NCBI RefSeq assembly: GCF_020621385.1
Contig: NZ_JAESVA010000005.1
Coordinates: 124,001 to 188,000 of the forward strand
Direction: 5' to 3'
Origin: Acidisoma cellulosilyticum
Lineage (GTDB): Bacteria; Pseudomonadota; Alphaproteobacteria; Acetobacterales; Acetobacteraceae
Length of the DNA stretch: 64,000 nucleotides
A program made the translations under genes and the position numbers. Each line of letters starts with the position of its first letter. Position 1 is the first letter of the stretch. Below the pieces are notes generated by a model. That model ran no database searches and had not been told where the DNA came from. It saw nothing but the letters and a program-made list of their open reading frames with translations. Below, one piece after another: positions 17,188 through 27,458 of the stretch.

Positions 17188-17949
17188 CTAACCGGTCGCG
17201 CGGGAGGTGGCAGCCGCTCTCGACCGACAGAGCGGCACCGCAAGAAGGGCGATCGCCAGGAAGCCCGCGACCAGAAACAGAATCGACCGATCCTGGCCCG
17301 GCCAGGGGGCACCGATCCCCTCGCCGACCCAGAAGGTGCCGAAGGCCGAGAGCAGCACGCCGACCATGAATTTCAGCGCATTCTCCGGCACACGGGACAG
17401 CGGTCGGTGAAGGATGACACCAAGCATCCCGACCAGGACCAGGGCCGCGAATGCGCCGATGCTGGCCGATAGAAGCAGGCCGCGTCCACCCGCGCCGACC
17501 GCGATGACGATGAAGACGACCTCTACCCCCTCCAGCATGGTGATCTGAAAGGCCGCACCGAAAGCGACCTTATCCCAGCCGGAAGCAGCGCCGTGATGCC
17601 CCATGGCCTTGGTCTGCCGTTCGAACGCCGCCGTTTCATCGTGGAGAGGAATGACGCCGCTTGCGCGCAGGATCGCCTTGCGCAGCCAGCGCAGGCCAAA
17701 CAGCAGCAGCAGCGCGCCCACGGTCAATTGGATGATGTCGAGCGGCATCCTTGTCAGGGTCGTGCCAAGCACGCCGACCAGAAGCAGCAGCACGCAGAGA
17801 GCGGCGGCCGTGCCTGCCAAGGCATCGCGCCAGCCGCGCATACTGCCGACCGCAAGGATGACTGTCAGCGCCTCGACGAACTCGACCGTCGAGGCCAGGA
17901 AGGCGGCCAGCATGGACGGACCGATATGGGTCCAGGCGAGATCGGTCAT
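17188..17949 (-). CDS. COG4280-like membrane protein with ExxE repeats
   Basis: 253 residues with about six membrane segments. Two halves share the pattern STVEFVEALTVILAVG (about residue 20) and MLEGVEVVFIVIAVG (about 138), an internal duplication with acidic ExxE cores. Such cores occur in metal/cation transporters of the GDT1 and FTR1 type, so an ion transport role is plausible but not shown. It lies in an operon with the membrane genes on each side. Confidence 0.7.
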   Translation of the reverse strand: MTDLAWTHIGPSMLAAFLASTVEFVEALTVILAVGSMRGWRDALAGTAAALCVLLLLVGVLGTTLTRMPLDIIQLTVGALLLLFGLRWLRKAILRASGVIPLHDETAAFERQTKAMGHHGAASGWDKVAFGAAFQITMLEGVEVVFIVIAVGAGGRGLLLSASIGAFAALVLVGMLGVILHRPLSRVPENALKFMVGVLLSAFGTFWVGEGIGAPWPGQDRSILFLVAGFLAIALLAVPLCRSRAAATSRATG

Positions 17950-17964
17950 CCGAAATTCCCTTGT

Positions 17965-18756
17965 TTATTCGGCTGGGGCCGTGACCCGGTCAACATCGCG
18001 CCGGGTGACGGACAGATAGAAGACAAGCAGAACAATGCAGGCCGTCAGCAGCAGGCTGAGATGGCCGGTGCCGAAGCCCAAGCCGCCAAAACCTGTCGGC
18101 TTGCCGATCCAATCCGCGAAGGACGCCCCGAGCGGACGCGTCATGACATAGGAAAACCAGAAAGCGACGATCGGGTTCAAGCCGAATTTCCAGAAGCCAA
18201 GGCCCGGTAGCAGAAACAGGCCGAGGAAGACAAAGCCGGACAGCAGATTGCCGAGGTGAAGCGTGACGGCTGTCCAGTCCCCAGCCGCAGTGCCAAGCGT
18301 GAAGCTGGTCATGACCGTCACCCAATAGAAGACCTCACGCCGGCTCGCATCGATGCTGTGGACAGACAGCGTGCCTTCGACCCGATACCAGGCGAAGAAG
18401 ATGACTGCCAGAAGGCTGGCGAAGACGACGGTGGAGATTGTCAGAGGTAAGCCGAATAAATGTAGCGCATCCGCGAACATGGTGCCGAAGATTGCGATCA
18501 TCGAGACCAGGAACCAGTAGCTCCAGGAGTTATAACGCGTGGTGGAAAACTGAATGAGAAGGGCGATGACAAAGCCCGTGGCACCCAGGCCGACCGCCAG
18601 AATAGGGTCCATATGCTTCACGAGGTAGTCGGAGGCCGCTTCGCCCATCGCGGTGGAGAGGATCTTCACGGTCCAGAAATTCAAAGTTGTGAGCGGAACC
18701 TTAGATGCGCCGATGACGCGCGGCCTCTCCTCCAATGTCGTTACTAATGAACTCAT
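17965..18756 (-). CDS. COG4705-like membrane protein
   Basis: 263 residues from the ATG preceded by GGAAGGATC; a longer frame upstream has no such site. Eight hydrophobic segments, with the duplicated motif KILSTAMGEAASDYL and TSFTLGTAAGDWTA. Similar proteins are annotated only as membrane-anchored proteins of unknown function. It is followed after 15 bases by the ExxE membrane protein. Confidence 0.7.
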   Translation of the reverse strand: MSSLVTTLEERPRVIGASKVPLTTLNFWTVKILSTAMGEAASDYLVKHMDPILAVGLGATGFVIALLIQFSTTRYNSWSYWFLVSMIAIFGTMFADALHLFGLPLTISTVVFASLLAVIFFAWYRVEGTLSVHSIDASRREVFYWVTVMTSFTLGTAAGDWTAVTLHLGNLLSGFVFLGLFLLPGLGFWKFGLNPIVAFWFSYVMTRPLGASFADWIGKPTGFGGLGFGTGHLSLLLTACIVLLVFYLSVTRRDVDRVTAPAE

Positions 18757-18954
18757 GATCCTTCCTTTATCGGTCGGGGACTGCGCAGGGCATTTCCTAG
18801 GAAGCGCGCCGTGAAACGCGCTTCGCCCCAATATGAACCAGGCGTTAGATGAGTGGGCAGCGCCTATGAAGCGGCCTTATCAACCAGCCCGAGTGGGGTG
18901 TTGAGGAATTCTGTCGCCTGGGCCTCGGCTAGGCTCGCCATGGGAGACTCATGA

Positions 18955-19221
18955 TTGAAGATGTGCCAAAGCGTCGCGATCAATACCAAGACGGACCTGC
19001 GGCTTGTTCTGGCGAAGAACATACGCCGCGCGCGCCAGCATGCGGAGCTCAGCCAACGCGACATTCAGAAGCGGACAGGGATCGCGCAAGCCTATCTGAG
19101 CCAATTGGAAGGCGGTCGGTGGAGTGTCGGGCTTGACACTATCGCGAAAATTGCAGAATCATCTGGATTTGTCTGGCATGAGCTGTTGAATCCCGACTTC
19201 AATCCAGTGATGAGCGCTTAG
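18955..19221 (+). CDS. XRE-family helix-turn-helix regulator
   Basis: 88 residues. The HTH lies at about residues 21-77: NIRRARQHAELSQRDIQKRTGIAQAYLSQLEGGRWSVGLDTIAKIAESSG, the standard Cro/CI-type pattern. No partner toxin or methylase is next to it. The unit is divergent from the membrane-protein operon, which it might control. Confidence 0.85.
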   Translation: MKMCQSVAINTKTDLRLVLAKNIRRARQHAELSQRDIQKRTGIAQAYLSQLEGGRWSVGLDTIAKIAESSGFVWHELLNPDFNPVMSA

Positions 19222-19358
19222 CGCGATGCCCAGTCCCACCTTCAGCTTGTGCAGGGTCAGCGATGGCACCTGACCGATCTGCTCGGCGATGAAGGCGCGC
19301 TGCCAGTCGCAAAGCTGGATGAAAACCAGACCTTGGTGATTTGTCCTCGGACCATTGC

Positions 19359-19817
19359 CTAAGCGCGGGTATGCGTGTGGTCGCTGCCCCGCCCGCCGTG
19401 CTCATGCCGGTCGTGCGTCACCGCCACCGGCACGACATGAAGATTGGCATGACGCACGCCGCGCTGGCTGGTCAGGCTGTCCGCTAAGCCGCGCACATCG
19501 CCCACCGGCCCGCGCAGGACCGACACTTCCAGGCAAGTATCATGGTCTAGATGCACATGCATGCCCGCGACGCTCAGATCGTGATGGTCATGCAGCGTAT
19601 GGGTCAGCCGTTGCGCCAGGGCCCGCGTCTCATGGTCATAGACATAGCCGAGTATTGCCACGCAGGGCGTCTGGTCCGCGATTGCCGCTTCTTGTGTGGC
19701 GGCAGCACGAATCATGTCGCGAATGGCTTCCGATCGGCTTGCATAGCCTTTGGCGGCCATGAGCGTATCGACCGCCTCAAGCAGATCGTCGTCGATCGTG
19801 ATGGTGAAGCGCTGCAT
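19359..19817 (-). CDS. nikR: Nickel-responsive regulator NikR
   Basis: 152 residues from MQRFTITIDDDLLEAVD. An N-terminal ribbon-helix-helix DNA-binding domain is followed by the ACT-like nickel domain. The nickel ligands known from E. coli NikR are present at the same numbers: His76, His87, His89 and Cys95 (in HDLSVAGMHVHLDHDTC). The C-terminus is His-rich. It is divergent from the NiCoT gene across a 34-bp palindrome, its likely operator. Confidence 0.95.
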   Translation of the reverse strand: MQRFTITIDDDLLEAVDTLMAAKGYASRSEAIRDMIRAAATQEAAIADQTPCVAILGYVYDHETRALAQRLTHTLHDHHDLSVAGMHVHLDHDTCLEVSVLRGPVGDVRGLADSLTSQRGVRHANLHVVPVAVTHDRHEHGGRGSDHTHTRA

Positions 19818-19853
19818 CGGGTTCGATCTCCACATTGGTGTCTTCGGGCGCTG

Positions 19854-19887
19854 GACGTCATATTATCTTTATGAATAGTATGACGTC
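19854..19887. promoter_or_regulatory. NikR operator
   Basis: GACGTCATAT, 14 bases, GTATGACGTC. The arms match the GTATGA/TCATAC half sites of NikR operators (arms differ at one base). It lies 6 bases before the NiCoT ATG and 36 bases before nikR, so NikR with nickel should repress the transporter and possibly itself. Confidence 0.85.
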
Positions 19888-19893
19888 GAGCGC

Positions 19894-20967
19894 ATGGGCG
19901 AGGCGGTTTTGCGACAGGTCATCTCTCGGATCTTCAATGACCGCAGCGGCAACCTGCCTATCAAGGTCATCGGCCTCTATACGATCCTGATCGGCGCCAA
20001 TCTCGCGGCCTGGGCCTGGGCGATCATCGCCTTTCGCCATCACCCGGTCCTGCTCGGCACCGCGCTCCTCGCCTATAGTTTCGGCCTGCGGCACGCGGTC
20101 GACGCGGATCATATCGCGGCCATCGACAATGTGACGCGCAAGCTGATGCAGGAAGGGAAGCGGCCGGTTTCGGTGGGCTTTTTCTTTTCCTTGGGCCATT
20201 CGACCATCGTCATCTTAGCTTCCGTCGCGATCGCGGCGACCGCGACCGCCTTCAAAAGCCAGATCGATGGGCTGCACACAATCGGCGGCGTCATCGGCAC
20301 CTTGGTCTCGGCGCTGTTTCTGTTGGCGATCGCGGCCATGAACCTCGTCATTCTATTGGGCGTCTACCGCACCTTCCGGCGCGTGAAGGCGGGCGCAGCC
20401 TATGTGGATGATGATCTGAACGCTTTGCTCGCCGGGCGGGGGCTGTTTGCCCGCCTGTTCCGGCCGATGTTCGGGCTGATCCAGCGCAGTTGGCACATGT
20501 ATCCGCTCGGTTTCCTCTTTGGTCTTGGTTTTGATACGGCGACGGAGGTCGGGCTGCTCGGCATATCGGCGGCCCAGGCCTCGCAGGGCCTCTCGGTCTG
20601 GTCGATCCTGGTCTTTCCAGCCCTGTTCACGGCCGGGATGTCCTTGGTCGATACGACCGACAGCATCCTGATGCTGGGGGCCTATGGCTGGGCTTTCGTG
20701 AAGCCCATCCGCAAGCTCTATTACAACCTGACCATTACCCTGGTCTCCGTCGTCGTCGCGGTTCTGGTCGGCGGCATCGAAGCGCTCGGCCTGATTCAGG
20801 GCCAGCTCAACCTGACGGGTCCGTTCTGGCGCGGCATCAGTGCGCTGAACGACAATTTCGGCAGCATCGGTTATCTCATCATCGGTGTCTTCGTCGCGAG
20901 CTGGATCATCGCCGCGGTCATCTACCGTGCGAAGGGATACGACCGTCTGGACGTCGAGATCGGCTGA
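19894..20967 (+). CDS. NiCoT family nickel/cobalt permease, NikR-controlled
   Basis: 357 residues, eight membrane segments. The signature HAVDADH (His67, Asp72, His73) in RHAVDADHIAAIDN is the metal-binding HX4DH motif. GLGFDTATE and GMSLVDTTD are also typical. The adjacent NikR operator points to nickel as substrate. The ATG lies so close to the operator that the mRNA may be leaderless or the start lies slightly downstream. Confidence 0.93.
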   Translation: MGEAVLRQVISRIFNDRSGNLPIKVIGLYTILIGANLAAWAWAIIAFRHHPVLLGTALLAYSFGLRHAVDADHIAAIDNVTRKLMQEGKRPVSVGFFFSLGHSTIVILASVAIAATATAFKSQIDGLHTIGGVIGTLVSALFLLAIAAMNLVILLGVYRTFRRVKAGAAYVDDDLNALLAGRGLFARLFRPMFGLIQRSWHMYPLGFLFGLGFDTATEVGLLGISAAQASQGLSVWSILVFPALFTAGMSLVDTTDSILMLGAYGWAFVKPIRKLYYNLTITLVSVVVAVLVGGIEALGLIQGQLNLTGPFWRGISALNDNFGSIGYLIIGVFVASWIIAAVIYRAKGYDRLDVEIG

Positions 20968-21084
20968 CCGCCGATGATGGTGCCAGCCGCGCGCCCTATA
21001 CCACGGGCGTGCTGACGGTTTTGAGCGCACTTGCTTAAGGCAAGGCGGGATGGCGGCGCAGGACGCGGCCATCCCGATCAGACC

Positions 21085-22164
21085 TTAGAGGCCGCTGCCT
21101 CCGGTCTGGCTGATCTCGATATCGTCGAGCTTCTTCACGCGGTAGATGACGAAGGAGATGCTCCAGGCGGCGGCAAAGATACCGATGATGCCATAGCCAA
21201 GCAGGCCGAAATTATTGTTGAGGTCGTTCATCCGATCCCAGAACCAGCCTTGCAGGTTCAACTCTCCCGCGATGAGGCCGAGCGTCTCGATCCCACCAAT
21301 CAGTATGGCGACGATGGCGGAGACGATGGTGATGGTGAGGTTGTAATAGAGCTTGCGGATGGGCTTCACGAAAGCCCAGCCGTAGGCGCCGAGCATCAGG
21401 ATGCCGTCCGTCGTGTCGATGAGCGACATCCCGGCCGAAAACAGGGCCGGGAAAGCCAGGATCGACCAGACCGGCAGGCCCTTGCTCGCTTCGGTCGCGG
21501 CGACCGTCAGCAGGCTGACCTCCGTCACCGTGTCGAAGCCGAGGCCGAACAGAAAGCCGACAGGCAGCATCTGCCAGCTATGGTCGATGAGCCGGAACAG
21601 CGGGCGCAGCAGGCGCGCGATCACCCCACGATTATTGAGCAGGATGTTGAAGCTGTCGTCGTCATAAGCGCCACCACGCCGCACGTGGCGGTAGGTCTGC
21701 CAGACCCCGCGCGCGATCATCAGGTTCATGACCGCCATGATCAGCAGGAAACTGCCCGAAACGATGGTACTGATGATGCCTGCGTAGGTGTTGAAGACGT
21801 CGAAGCCCTTCTGCAGGCCGACGACCGCGACGGCGATGATGGCCGTTCCGATCAGCAGCACCAGGGAATGACCGATGGAGAAGAAAAACCCGACCGTCAC
21901 CGGGCGCTTGCCTTCCTGCATCAGCTTGCGCGTGACGTTGTCGATGGCCGCGATATGGTCGGCGTCGACCGCATGACGCAGTCCGAAGCTGTAAGCCAGC
22001 AGCGCGGTGCCGAGCAGAACCGGGCGGTCGTGAAAGGCGACGATGGCCCAGATCCAGGCCCCGATATTGGCGGCGATCAGGAATGTGTACATTCCGACGA
22101 CCTTGCCGCGCACATCGGCTGAGCTGTCGTTGAAGACGTGTTTTAACGTTCTAAGCATGAGCAA
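21085..22164 (-). CDS. NiCoT family permease under a cobalamin riboswitch
   Basis: 359 residues, clearly paralogous to the permease at 19894, with the HX4DH motif (His64, Asp69, His70), GFDTVTE and GMSLIDTTD. Its mRNA leader is a cobalamin riboswitch, so it should be shut off by vitamin B12 and probably imports cobalt for corrin synthesis. Convergent with the first permease. Confidence 0.93.
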   Translation of the reverse strand: MLMLRTLKHVFNDSSADVRGKVVGMYTFLIAANIGAWIWAIVAFHDRPVLLGTALLAYSFGLRHAVDADHIAAIDNVTRKLMQEGKRPVTVGFFFSIGHSLVLLIGTAIIAVAVVGLQKGFDVFNTYAGIISTIVSGSFLLIMAVMNLMIARGVWQTYRHVRRGGAYDDDSFNILLNNRGVIARLLRPLFRLIDHSWQMLPVGFLFGLGFDTVTEVSLLTVAATEASKGLPVWSILAFPALFSAGMSLIDTTDGILMLGAYGWAFVKPIRKLYYNLTITIVSAIVAILIGGIETLGLIAGELNLQGWFWDRMNDLNNNFGLLGYGIIGIFAAAWSISFVIYRVKKLDDIEISQTGGSGL

Positions 22165-22254
22165 TCTGCCCTCAATCGGCGTTTGTCTCTACAAACCGGC
22201 TCAGGAGAGCAGATCCTGAACCCACCGAGGCACCCCGCCCGGTGTGAATGCGTC

Positions 22255-22435
22255 GACGCCTGTCGATGGCAGGTCTCCTGGCTCACGGGTCTTTGTCCAA
22301 CATCGCCTTCCCGGGTCACCCCAGTGGCATTTTGACGAAGGACTCGCCGCTTACAGTTGCGGGGGCAGCCGTGGCATTGGGCTCGCCGCCCGCACCACAT
22401 TCCCGTTTAATCCCCTCTCGGGGAACCATCTCCTC
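22255..22435 (-). ncRNA. Cobalamin riboswitch
   Basis: On the minus strand the leader contains GCTGCCCCCGCAACTGTAAG, a CCACTGGGGTGACCCGGGAAGG segment in two parts, and the B12 box AGCCAGGAGACCTGCC at 22283-22268. These are the conserved core elements of the cobalamin (AdoCbl) aptamer in the right order. The riboswitch ends about 90 bases before the permease start. Confidence 0.95.
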
Positions 22436-22790
22436 CGGCTTAGCCGGAAAGACGCGATCGTCGCAAGCGGCAGGTCAGCCATCATCAGCCATCAAAAGAA
22501 AAGGCTCCGGCATTGCCGAGGCCTTTCATCAGTCCGGTGAGGACGGTTAGCGCCAAGCGAGCTTCGGGCTTAGGCGCGGACGATCCAGACGGCCGGGAAA
22601 TCAGACGGCACTTCGTTGATCGGCGGCAGGATCGCGGCCACCACAACGACGGCGACGAAGTCGGAGAGATGAGATGCTGCTATTTTCGAAAAATGAGTCC
22701 GCGGTGAGTTCGGGCGACGAACCCACTAGTCACTGTCGAACTTATTTAGGGAAAATCCACCACATAACCCAATCAAATCCGAGGGCTACG
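22436..22790. other. 355-bp stretch between riboswitch and tRNA-Ala
   Basis: No convincing reading frame. It should hold the promoter of the riboswitch RNA and the 3' flank of the tRNA-Ala gene. Nothing else recognised. Confidence 0.5.
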
Positions 22791-22866
<76 letters not shown>

Positions 22867-22947
22867 GCCGTGCGGTGAGCGGCATATAGACGGGCCTTAT
22901 CCTGCCGATCAAGCCCCCTCTTTCCGAAACCTGTCACATTCAGATGC

Positions 22948-23406
22948 ATGGCTGACACCCTATCCTCCTCCATTTCCCGACAGGCCCTGATGGAATCAGA
23001 GGCCTGTTCCAACCTCTGGGCGCTCCACCTCTGGGCGGTAGCGTCTGGGACCAGGATTCCCCCTTGCGACGCCTATGGCAGCGATTCGGTATTGCAACTG
23101 ATCCAGGGATTCGCCGGTCGGGCCGATATCCCGGCTCATCTGCTGGCCGGGCTGCTGCTGGCAGCCGATCTACGGCCCGACGACCGGTTATGGGTGGAGG
23201 GGGCATCGCCCGTCTGGCTGCCGCAGGCTCTGTCTCTCATTGCGGGGCGAGCGGCGTCCTATGAGGCAGCCCACGTGCTGGTGACGGACGCCTGGCCCGC
23301 CATCCTGCTGCCCACCGTCCGGAGGATCATTCTGACCGGCGACGGGGCAGGGCAGGGGGAAGCCCCGCCCGGCGTCACGGTCAGTCTCTCAAAAGACTGG
23401 TCTTAG
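22948..23406 (+). CDS. Hypothetical protein
   Basis: 152 residues, soluble, Ala and Leu rich, with no recognised motif. Its end overlaps the convergent ruvX gene by 4 bases. Codon use fits the host. Confidence 0.6.
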   Translation: MADTLSSSISRQALMESEACSNLWALHLWAVASGTRIPPCDAYGSDSVLQLIQGFAGRADIPAHLLAGLLLAADLRPDDRLWVEGASPVWLPQALSLIAGRAASYEAAHVLVTDAWPAILLPTVRRIILTGDGAGQGEAPPGVTVSLSKDWS

Positions 23407-23864
23407 GGTCGGGAATCGAGGGCCGATTGCAGGATGCGGGCGGCGGCCATCCTATCCACCACGGCGGCTCGGCGCTTGCGGCTGAGATCGGCCTCGCCGA
23501 TCAGGATCTCATGCACGGCGGAGGTCGTCAGCGTCTCATCCCACAGCGCCGCCGGCAGTTCCAGCGCGTCGGAAATGGCCCAGGCCCAGTCCCGTGCCGC
23601 TTGTGCTGCCGGACCCATGCGCCCGTCCTCACCCAAGGGCAGGCCGACGATGAGCCCGCCGACCTCCTCCCGCATGATCAATTTGCCCAGCTGTTCGACG
23701 ATGCCCGACAGCTTGCCCCGCCGAATGCTGCCATAAGGGCTGGCGACTTTCAGCCTTACATCGGACAAGGCGACGCCAATCGTCTTCGACCCGGGGTCGA
23801 GCCCGATGAGCCGTTCGTTATGCGCGAGCCCCGCGCATAGGTCCTCGAAGTTGATGACTGTCAT
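23403..23864 (-). CDS. ruvX: RuvX/YqgF Holliday-junction resolvase-like protein
   Basis: 153 residues from the ATG at 23864, a normal length; a longer frame would run into the gatC start. RNase H-like fold: RLIGLDPGSKTIGVALSD carries the first Asp, LIVGLPLGEDG the second strand, ALWDETLTTSAVHEIL the catalytic Glu region, and VVDRMAAARILQ the final Asp. Known roles are in pre-16S rRNA 5' end processing and possibly Holliday junctions. Divergent from gatC. Confidence 0.93.
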   Translation of the reverse strand: MTVINFEDLCAGLAHNERLIGLDPGSKTIGVALSDVRLKVASPYGSIRRGKLSGIVEQLGKLIMREEVGGLIVGLPLGEDGRMGPAAQAARDWAWAISDALELPAALWDETLTTSAVHEILIGEADLSRKRRAAVVDRMAAARILQSALDSRP

Positions 23865-23916
23865 GCTGCCCTTTATGGTCCGCGCCCATTCAAACCCCAA
23901 GGACCGTTTTTGCTCC

Positions 23917-24219
23917 ATGGCCTCCTCATCCTCCCCCCTCGACCCTGCCGTCGTCCGCCGCATCGCCCGGCTGGCGCGTATCCGTCTGGCCGATGAGGAT
24001 GTCGCCCAATTGCAAACCGAGCTCGGCTCCATCATCGGCTGGATCGAACAGCTGGATGAGGTCGATGTCTCGGGCGTCGATCCGCTCGCCAATATCGGGG
24101 CGGCGTCGATGACGTTGCGCGATGACGTGGTGACGGACGGCGATCAGGTCGATGCCGTGCTGGCCAATGCGCCCGCCCGTTCCGGGCCTTTCTTCACCGT
24201 GCCCAAGGTCGTGGAATAA
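23917..24219 (+). CDS. gatC: Asp-tRNA(Asn)/Glu-tRNA(Gln) amidotransferase subunit C
   Basis: 100 residues: [44 protein letters not shown] is the GatC family pattern. The small subunit holds GatA and GatB together in the transamidation complex. gatA starts 4 bases after its stop. Confidence 0.95.
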   Translation: MASSSSPLDPAVVRRIARLARIRLADEDVAQLQTELGSIIGWIEQLDEVDVSGVDPLANIGAASMTLRDDVVTDGDQVDAVLANAPARSGPFFTVPKVVE

Positions 24220-24223
24220 GACG

Positions 24224-25705
24224 ATGACATTGGAATTCACCCTCGCCAGCGCGCGTGACGCGCTGCGCAGCCGCCGCATCTCCTCCCGCGAACTGACACA
24301 GGCGCATCTGGCCTCCATCGCGGCGCTGGACCCCAAGCTGCACGCCTTCATCACCGTGACGCCGGACCTCGCACTCGCCCAGGCCGATGCGGCGGATGCC
24401 GCACTCGGCCGTGGCGAGGCCGGGCCGCTCACCGGTCTGCCGGTCGCCATCAAGGACGTCTTCTGCACCAAGGGCGTGAAGACGACGGCGGCCAGCAAGA
24501 TTCTGGAACCCTTCGTGCCGCCGTACGAAAGCACGGTGACCAGCAACATGCTGCGCGACGGCGCGGTCTTCCTCGGCAAGCTCAATCTGGATGAGTTCGC
24601 CATGGGCTCGGCCACCACCAATTCGGCCTTCGGCGCCACCATCAATCCCTGGCAGCGCCAGGATAGCGATGTGGCGCTGGTCCCCGGCGGCTCCTCCGGC
24701 GGTTCGGCCGCCGCTGTCGCCTCCGGCATGGCCCTCGCGGCCACGGGCACGGATACCGGCGGGTCCATCCGTCAGCCGGCCTCCTATTGCGGCATCGTCG
24801 GCATCAAGCCGACCTATGGCCGCTGCTCGCGCTACGGCATCGTGGCCTTCGCCTCCTCCCTCGACCAGGCCGGACCCTTCGGCCGCACGGTGGAGGATAC
24901 CGCCATCCTGCTCGGCTCCATGGCCGGGCACGATCCCAAGGACAGCACCAGCGTTCCCCGCGCGGTGCCGGATTTTGTGGCGGCCGCCAAGCGTGGCGTG
25001 AAGGGCCTGAAGATCGGCGTGCCGCGCGAATATCGCGCCGAGGGCATGCCGGCTGAGATCGAGGCGCTATGGGCGCAGGGTCTGGATTGGCTGCGCCAGC
25101 AGGGCGCGGAAATCGTCGATGTCTCCCTGCCGCATACCAAATATGGTCTGGCGACCTATTACATCGTCGCCCCGGCCGAGGCCTCGTCCAACCTCGCGCG
25201 CTATGACGGCGTGCGTTACGGCCTGCGCGTGCCGGCCAATGACCTCAAGGATTTGTATGAGGAGACCCGTGCTGCCGGCTTCGGTAAGGAAGTGCGCCGC
25301 CGCATCCTGATGGGCACCTACGTCCTCTCGGCCGGCTATTACGACGCCTATTACCTCAAGGCACAGAAGGTCCGTGCCTTGATCCTGAAGGATTTTACCG
25401 AGGTTTTTACCAAGGTTGACGCCTTGCTCACGCCGACGGCGCCGTCGGCCGCTTTCGCCATCGGCGAGAATGCGGATGACCCGGTGAAGATGTATCTGAA
25501 CGATATCTTCACGGTCCCGGCCTCCATGGCCGGCGTGCCGGGCATGTCGGTGCCCGCCGGGCTGGACGCCCACGGCCTGCCGCTGGGCCTGCAGGTGCTC
25601 GGCCGGCATTTCGATGAGGAGACGGTCTTTGCGGTCGGCGCTGCCTTGGAAAAGGCCGCCGGCTTCACCGGCCTGCCGCAGATCCGCATGGGGGAGGGCG
25701 CCTAA
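24224..25705 (+). CDS. gatA: Asp/Glu-tRNA amidotransferase subunit A
   Basis: 493 residues. Amidase-signature enzyme that frees ammonia from glutamine or asparagine. The catalytic Lys is in LPVAIKDVF and the Ser-cisSer pair in [12 protein letters not shown] and [12 protein letters not shown]. The stop overlaps the gatB start by one base (TAATG). Confidence 0.97.
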   Translation: MTLEFTLASARDALRSRRISSRELTQAHLASIAALDPKLHAFITVTPDLALAQADAADAALGRGEAGPLTGLPVAIKDVFCTKGVKTTAASKILEPFVPPYESTVTSNMLRDGAVFLGKLNLDEFAMGSATTNSAFGATINPWQRQDSDVALVPGGSSGGSAAAVASGMALAATGTDTGGSIRQPASYCGIVGIKPTYGRCSRYGIVAFASSLDQAGPFGRTVEDTAILLGSMAGHDPKDSTSVPRAVPDFVAAAKRGVKGLKIGVPREYRAEGMPAEIEALWAQGLDWLRQQGAEIVDVSLPHTKYGLATYYIVAPAEASSNLARYDGVRYGLRVPANDLKDLYEETRAAGFGKEVRRRILMGTYVLSAGYYDAYYLKAQKVRALILKDFTEVFTKVDALLTPTAPSAAFAIGENADDPVKMYLNDIFTVPASMAGVPGMSVPAGLDAHGLPLGLQVLGRHFDEETVFAVGAALEKAAGFTGLPQIRMGEGA

Positions 25706-27153
25706 TGTCCTATATCATCGAAGGCCGCACCGGCCCCTGGGAACTGGTCATCGGTCTTGAAGTCCATGCCCAGGTTGTCTCCAACGCGAAACTGTTCAGC
25801 GGGGCCTCGGCCACATATGGCGGCGAGCCCAATGCGCAGGTGAGTTTCATCGATGCCGGCTTCCCCGGCATGCTGCCGGTCATCAACGGCGAATGCGTGG
25901 CGCAGGCGGTGCGCACAGGTCTGGGTCTGAATGCCGAGATCAATCTCGTCAGCCGTTTCGACCGCAAAAACTATTTCTATGCGGACCTGCCGCAGGGCTA
26001 TCAGATCAGCCAGTTCGCCCATCCCATCGTGGGCAAGGGCATCGTCGATATCGAGCTGGAGAGCGGCGAGGTTCGCCATATCGGTGTCACGCGCCTGCAT
26101 CTGGAGCAGGACGCCGGCAAGTCGATGCATGATCAGCATCCGGCGGAATCCTTCATCGACCTCAACCGGGCCGGCGTCGCGCTGATGGAAATCGTCAGCG
26201 AGCCCGATATGCGCTCGCCCGAGGAGGCTGGTGCTTACCTGCGCAAGCTGCGCACCATCCTGCGCTATCTCGGCACCTGCGACGGCAATATGGAGGAGGG
26301 CTCCATGCGCGCCGACGTGAACGTTTCCGTCCGCAAGGCGGGCGAAGAATTCCGCACGCGATGCGAAATCAAGAACGTCAATTCCGTTCGCTTCGTCATG
26401 CAGGCGATCGAGGTTGAAGCCCGCCGTCAGGTCGAGATCTGGGAATCGGGCGCGAGCGTTGACCAGGAGACGAGGCTGTACGACCCGGCGCGGAGCGAGA
26501 CGCGGTCCATGCGCAGCAAGGAAGACGCGCATGACTATCGCTACTTCCCGGACCCGGACCTGCTGCCGCTGGTCATCGAACAGGCTTGGGTCGACCAGCT
26601 TGCCGCGATGCTGCCGGAACTGCCGGACGCCAAGAAGGCCCGCTTCATCAGCGACTATGGCATTCCGGCCTATGACGCCCGCGTGCTGGTGATGGAGCAG
26701 GCGAGCGCCGATTTCTATGAGACGCTGGCAAAGGGCCGCGACGGCAAGGCCGCGTCCAACTGGATGCTGGGCGATTTCTTCGCCGGGCTGAACCGGCTGG
26801 GGAAGGGCATTGAGACCAGCCCCATCTCGGCTGCCACGCTGGGCGGTCTGCTGGACCTGATCGCGGATGCGACCATCAACGGCAAGATCGCCAAGGAGGT
26901 CCTGGAGGCGATGATGGAGACGGGCGAGAGCGCGGCCGCCATCGTCGAGGCCAAGGGCTTGAAGCAGGTGACGGATACCGGCGCGATCGACGCGGCGGTG
27001 GATGCGGTTCTGGCTGCCAACCCGGATAAGCTGGCCGAATACAAGTCGGGCAAGGAAAAACTGTTCGGATTCTTCGTGGGTCAGGTGATGAAGGCCATGG
27101 CCGGCAAGGGCAATCCGGCGCTGGTGAATGAGGCGATCAAGCGCAAGCTTTGA
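25705..27153 (+). CDS. gatB: Asp/Glu-tRNA amidotransferase subunit B
   Basis: 482 residues. Kinase-like domain that activates the mischarged t[50 protein letters not shown] and [14 protein letters not shown] are all present. The C-terminal helical and YqeY-like domains follow from about residue 300. Last gene of gatCAB. Confidence 0.97.
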   Translation: MSYIIEGRTGPWELVIGLEVHAQVVSNAKLFSGASATYGGEPNAQVSFIDAGFPGMLPVINGECVAQAVRTGLGLNAEINLVSRFDRKNYFYADLPQGYQISQFAHPIVGKGIVDIELESGEVRHIGVTRLHLEQDAGKSMHDQHPAESFIDLNRAGVALMEIVSEPDMRSPEEAGAYLRKLRTILRYLGTCDGNMEEGSMRADVNVSVRKAGEEFRTRCEIKNVNSVRFVMQAIEVEARRQVEIWESGASVDQETRLYDPARSETRSMRSKEDAHDYRYFPDPDLLPLVIEQAWVDQLAAMLPELPDAKKARFISDYGIPAYDARVLVMEQASADFYETLAKGRDGKAASNWMLGDFFAGLNRLGKGIETSPISAATLGGLLDLIADATINGKIAKEVLEAMMETGESAAAIVEAKGLKQVTDTGAIDAAVDAVLAANPDKLAEYKSGKEKLFGFFVGQVMKAMAGKGNPALVNEAIKRKL

Positions 27154-27317
27154 TCGCCTGCTGTCGCGGCCTGGGGCGCTATGCCGTCCCGGGCCAGCCT
27201 CCGGCCAGCTATGCATCCTGACCGCAAAATGAGGCGTTCAGGGTGCATTGACCGGGGTAAAACCCGCCGCTAGAAGAGGCCTGCAAACGTCGTGCAAATG
27301 GCATTGCTTCTCCCGGC

Positions 27318-27410
27318 GGAGGGGTGGCCGAGTGGCTGAAGGCGGCGGTTTGCTAAACCGTTGTACAGGGTCAACCTGTACCGTGAGTTCGAATCTCATC
27401 CCCTCCGCCA
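27318..27410 (+). tRNA. tRNA-Ser (anticodon GCT); phage attachment gene
   Basis: 93 bases with an encoded CCA and the long variable arm of class II tRNA. Anticodon GCT in GGTTTGCTAAACC. The integrase gene ends 107 bases downstream and faces the tRNA, so the 3' part of the tRNA is the likely attachment core. Confidence 0.97.
27385..27410. other. Probable attL core in tRNA-Ser 3' end
   Basis: Inferred from the position of the integrase next to the tRNA-Ser 3' end and the sharp change of base composition. The right copy would restore or repeat this stretch beyond the window, so the exact core cannot be set here. Confidence 0.55.
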
Positions 27411-27458
27411 ATTATCTGCACCTTTGGAAAGTGCGCACAGGCCGTTTACAACGGTTTT

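Noticed and set aside
19222-19358. Possible transposase remnant between the XRE gene and nikR
   Set aside because: The minus strand reads RAFIAEQIGQVPSLTLHKL, vaguely like an IS630 transposase helix, but it is too short to support.
21031-22122. 363-codon plus-strand frame opposite the second NiCoT gene
   Set aside because: Antisense of a clear transporter gene; no domain and shadow-like composition.
25702-27216. 504-codon minus-strand frame opposite gatB
   Set aside because: Antisense of gatB; His, Asp and Arg rich without any motif.
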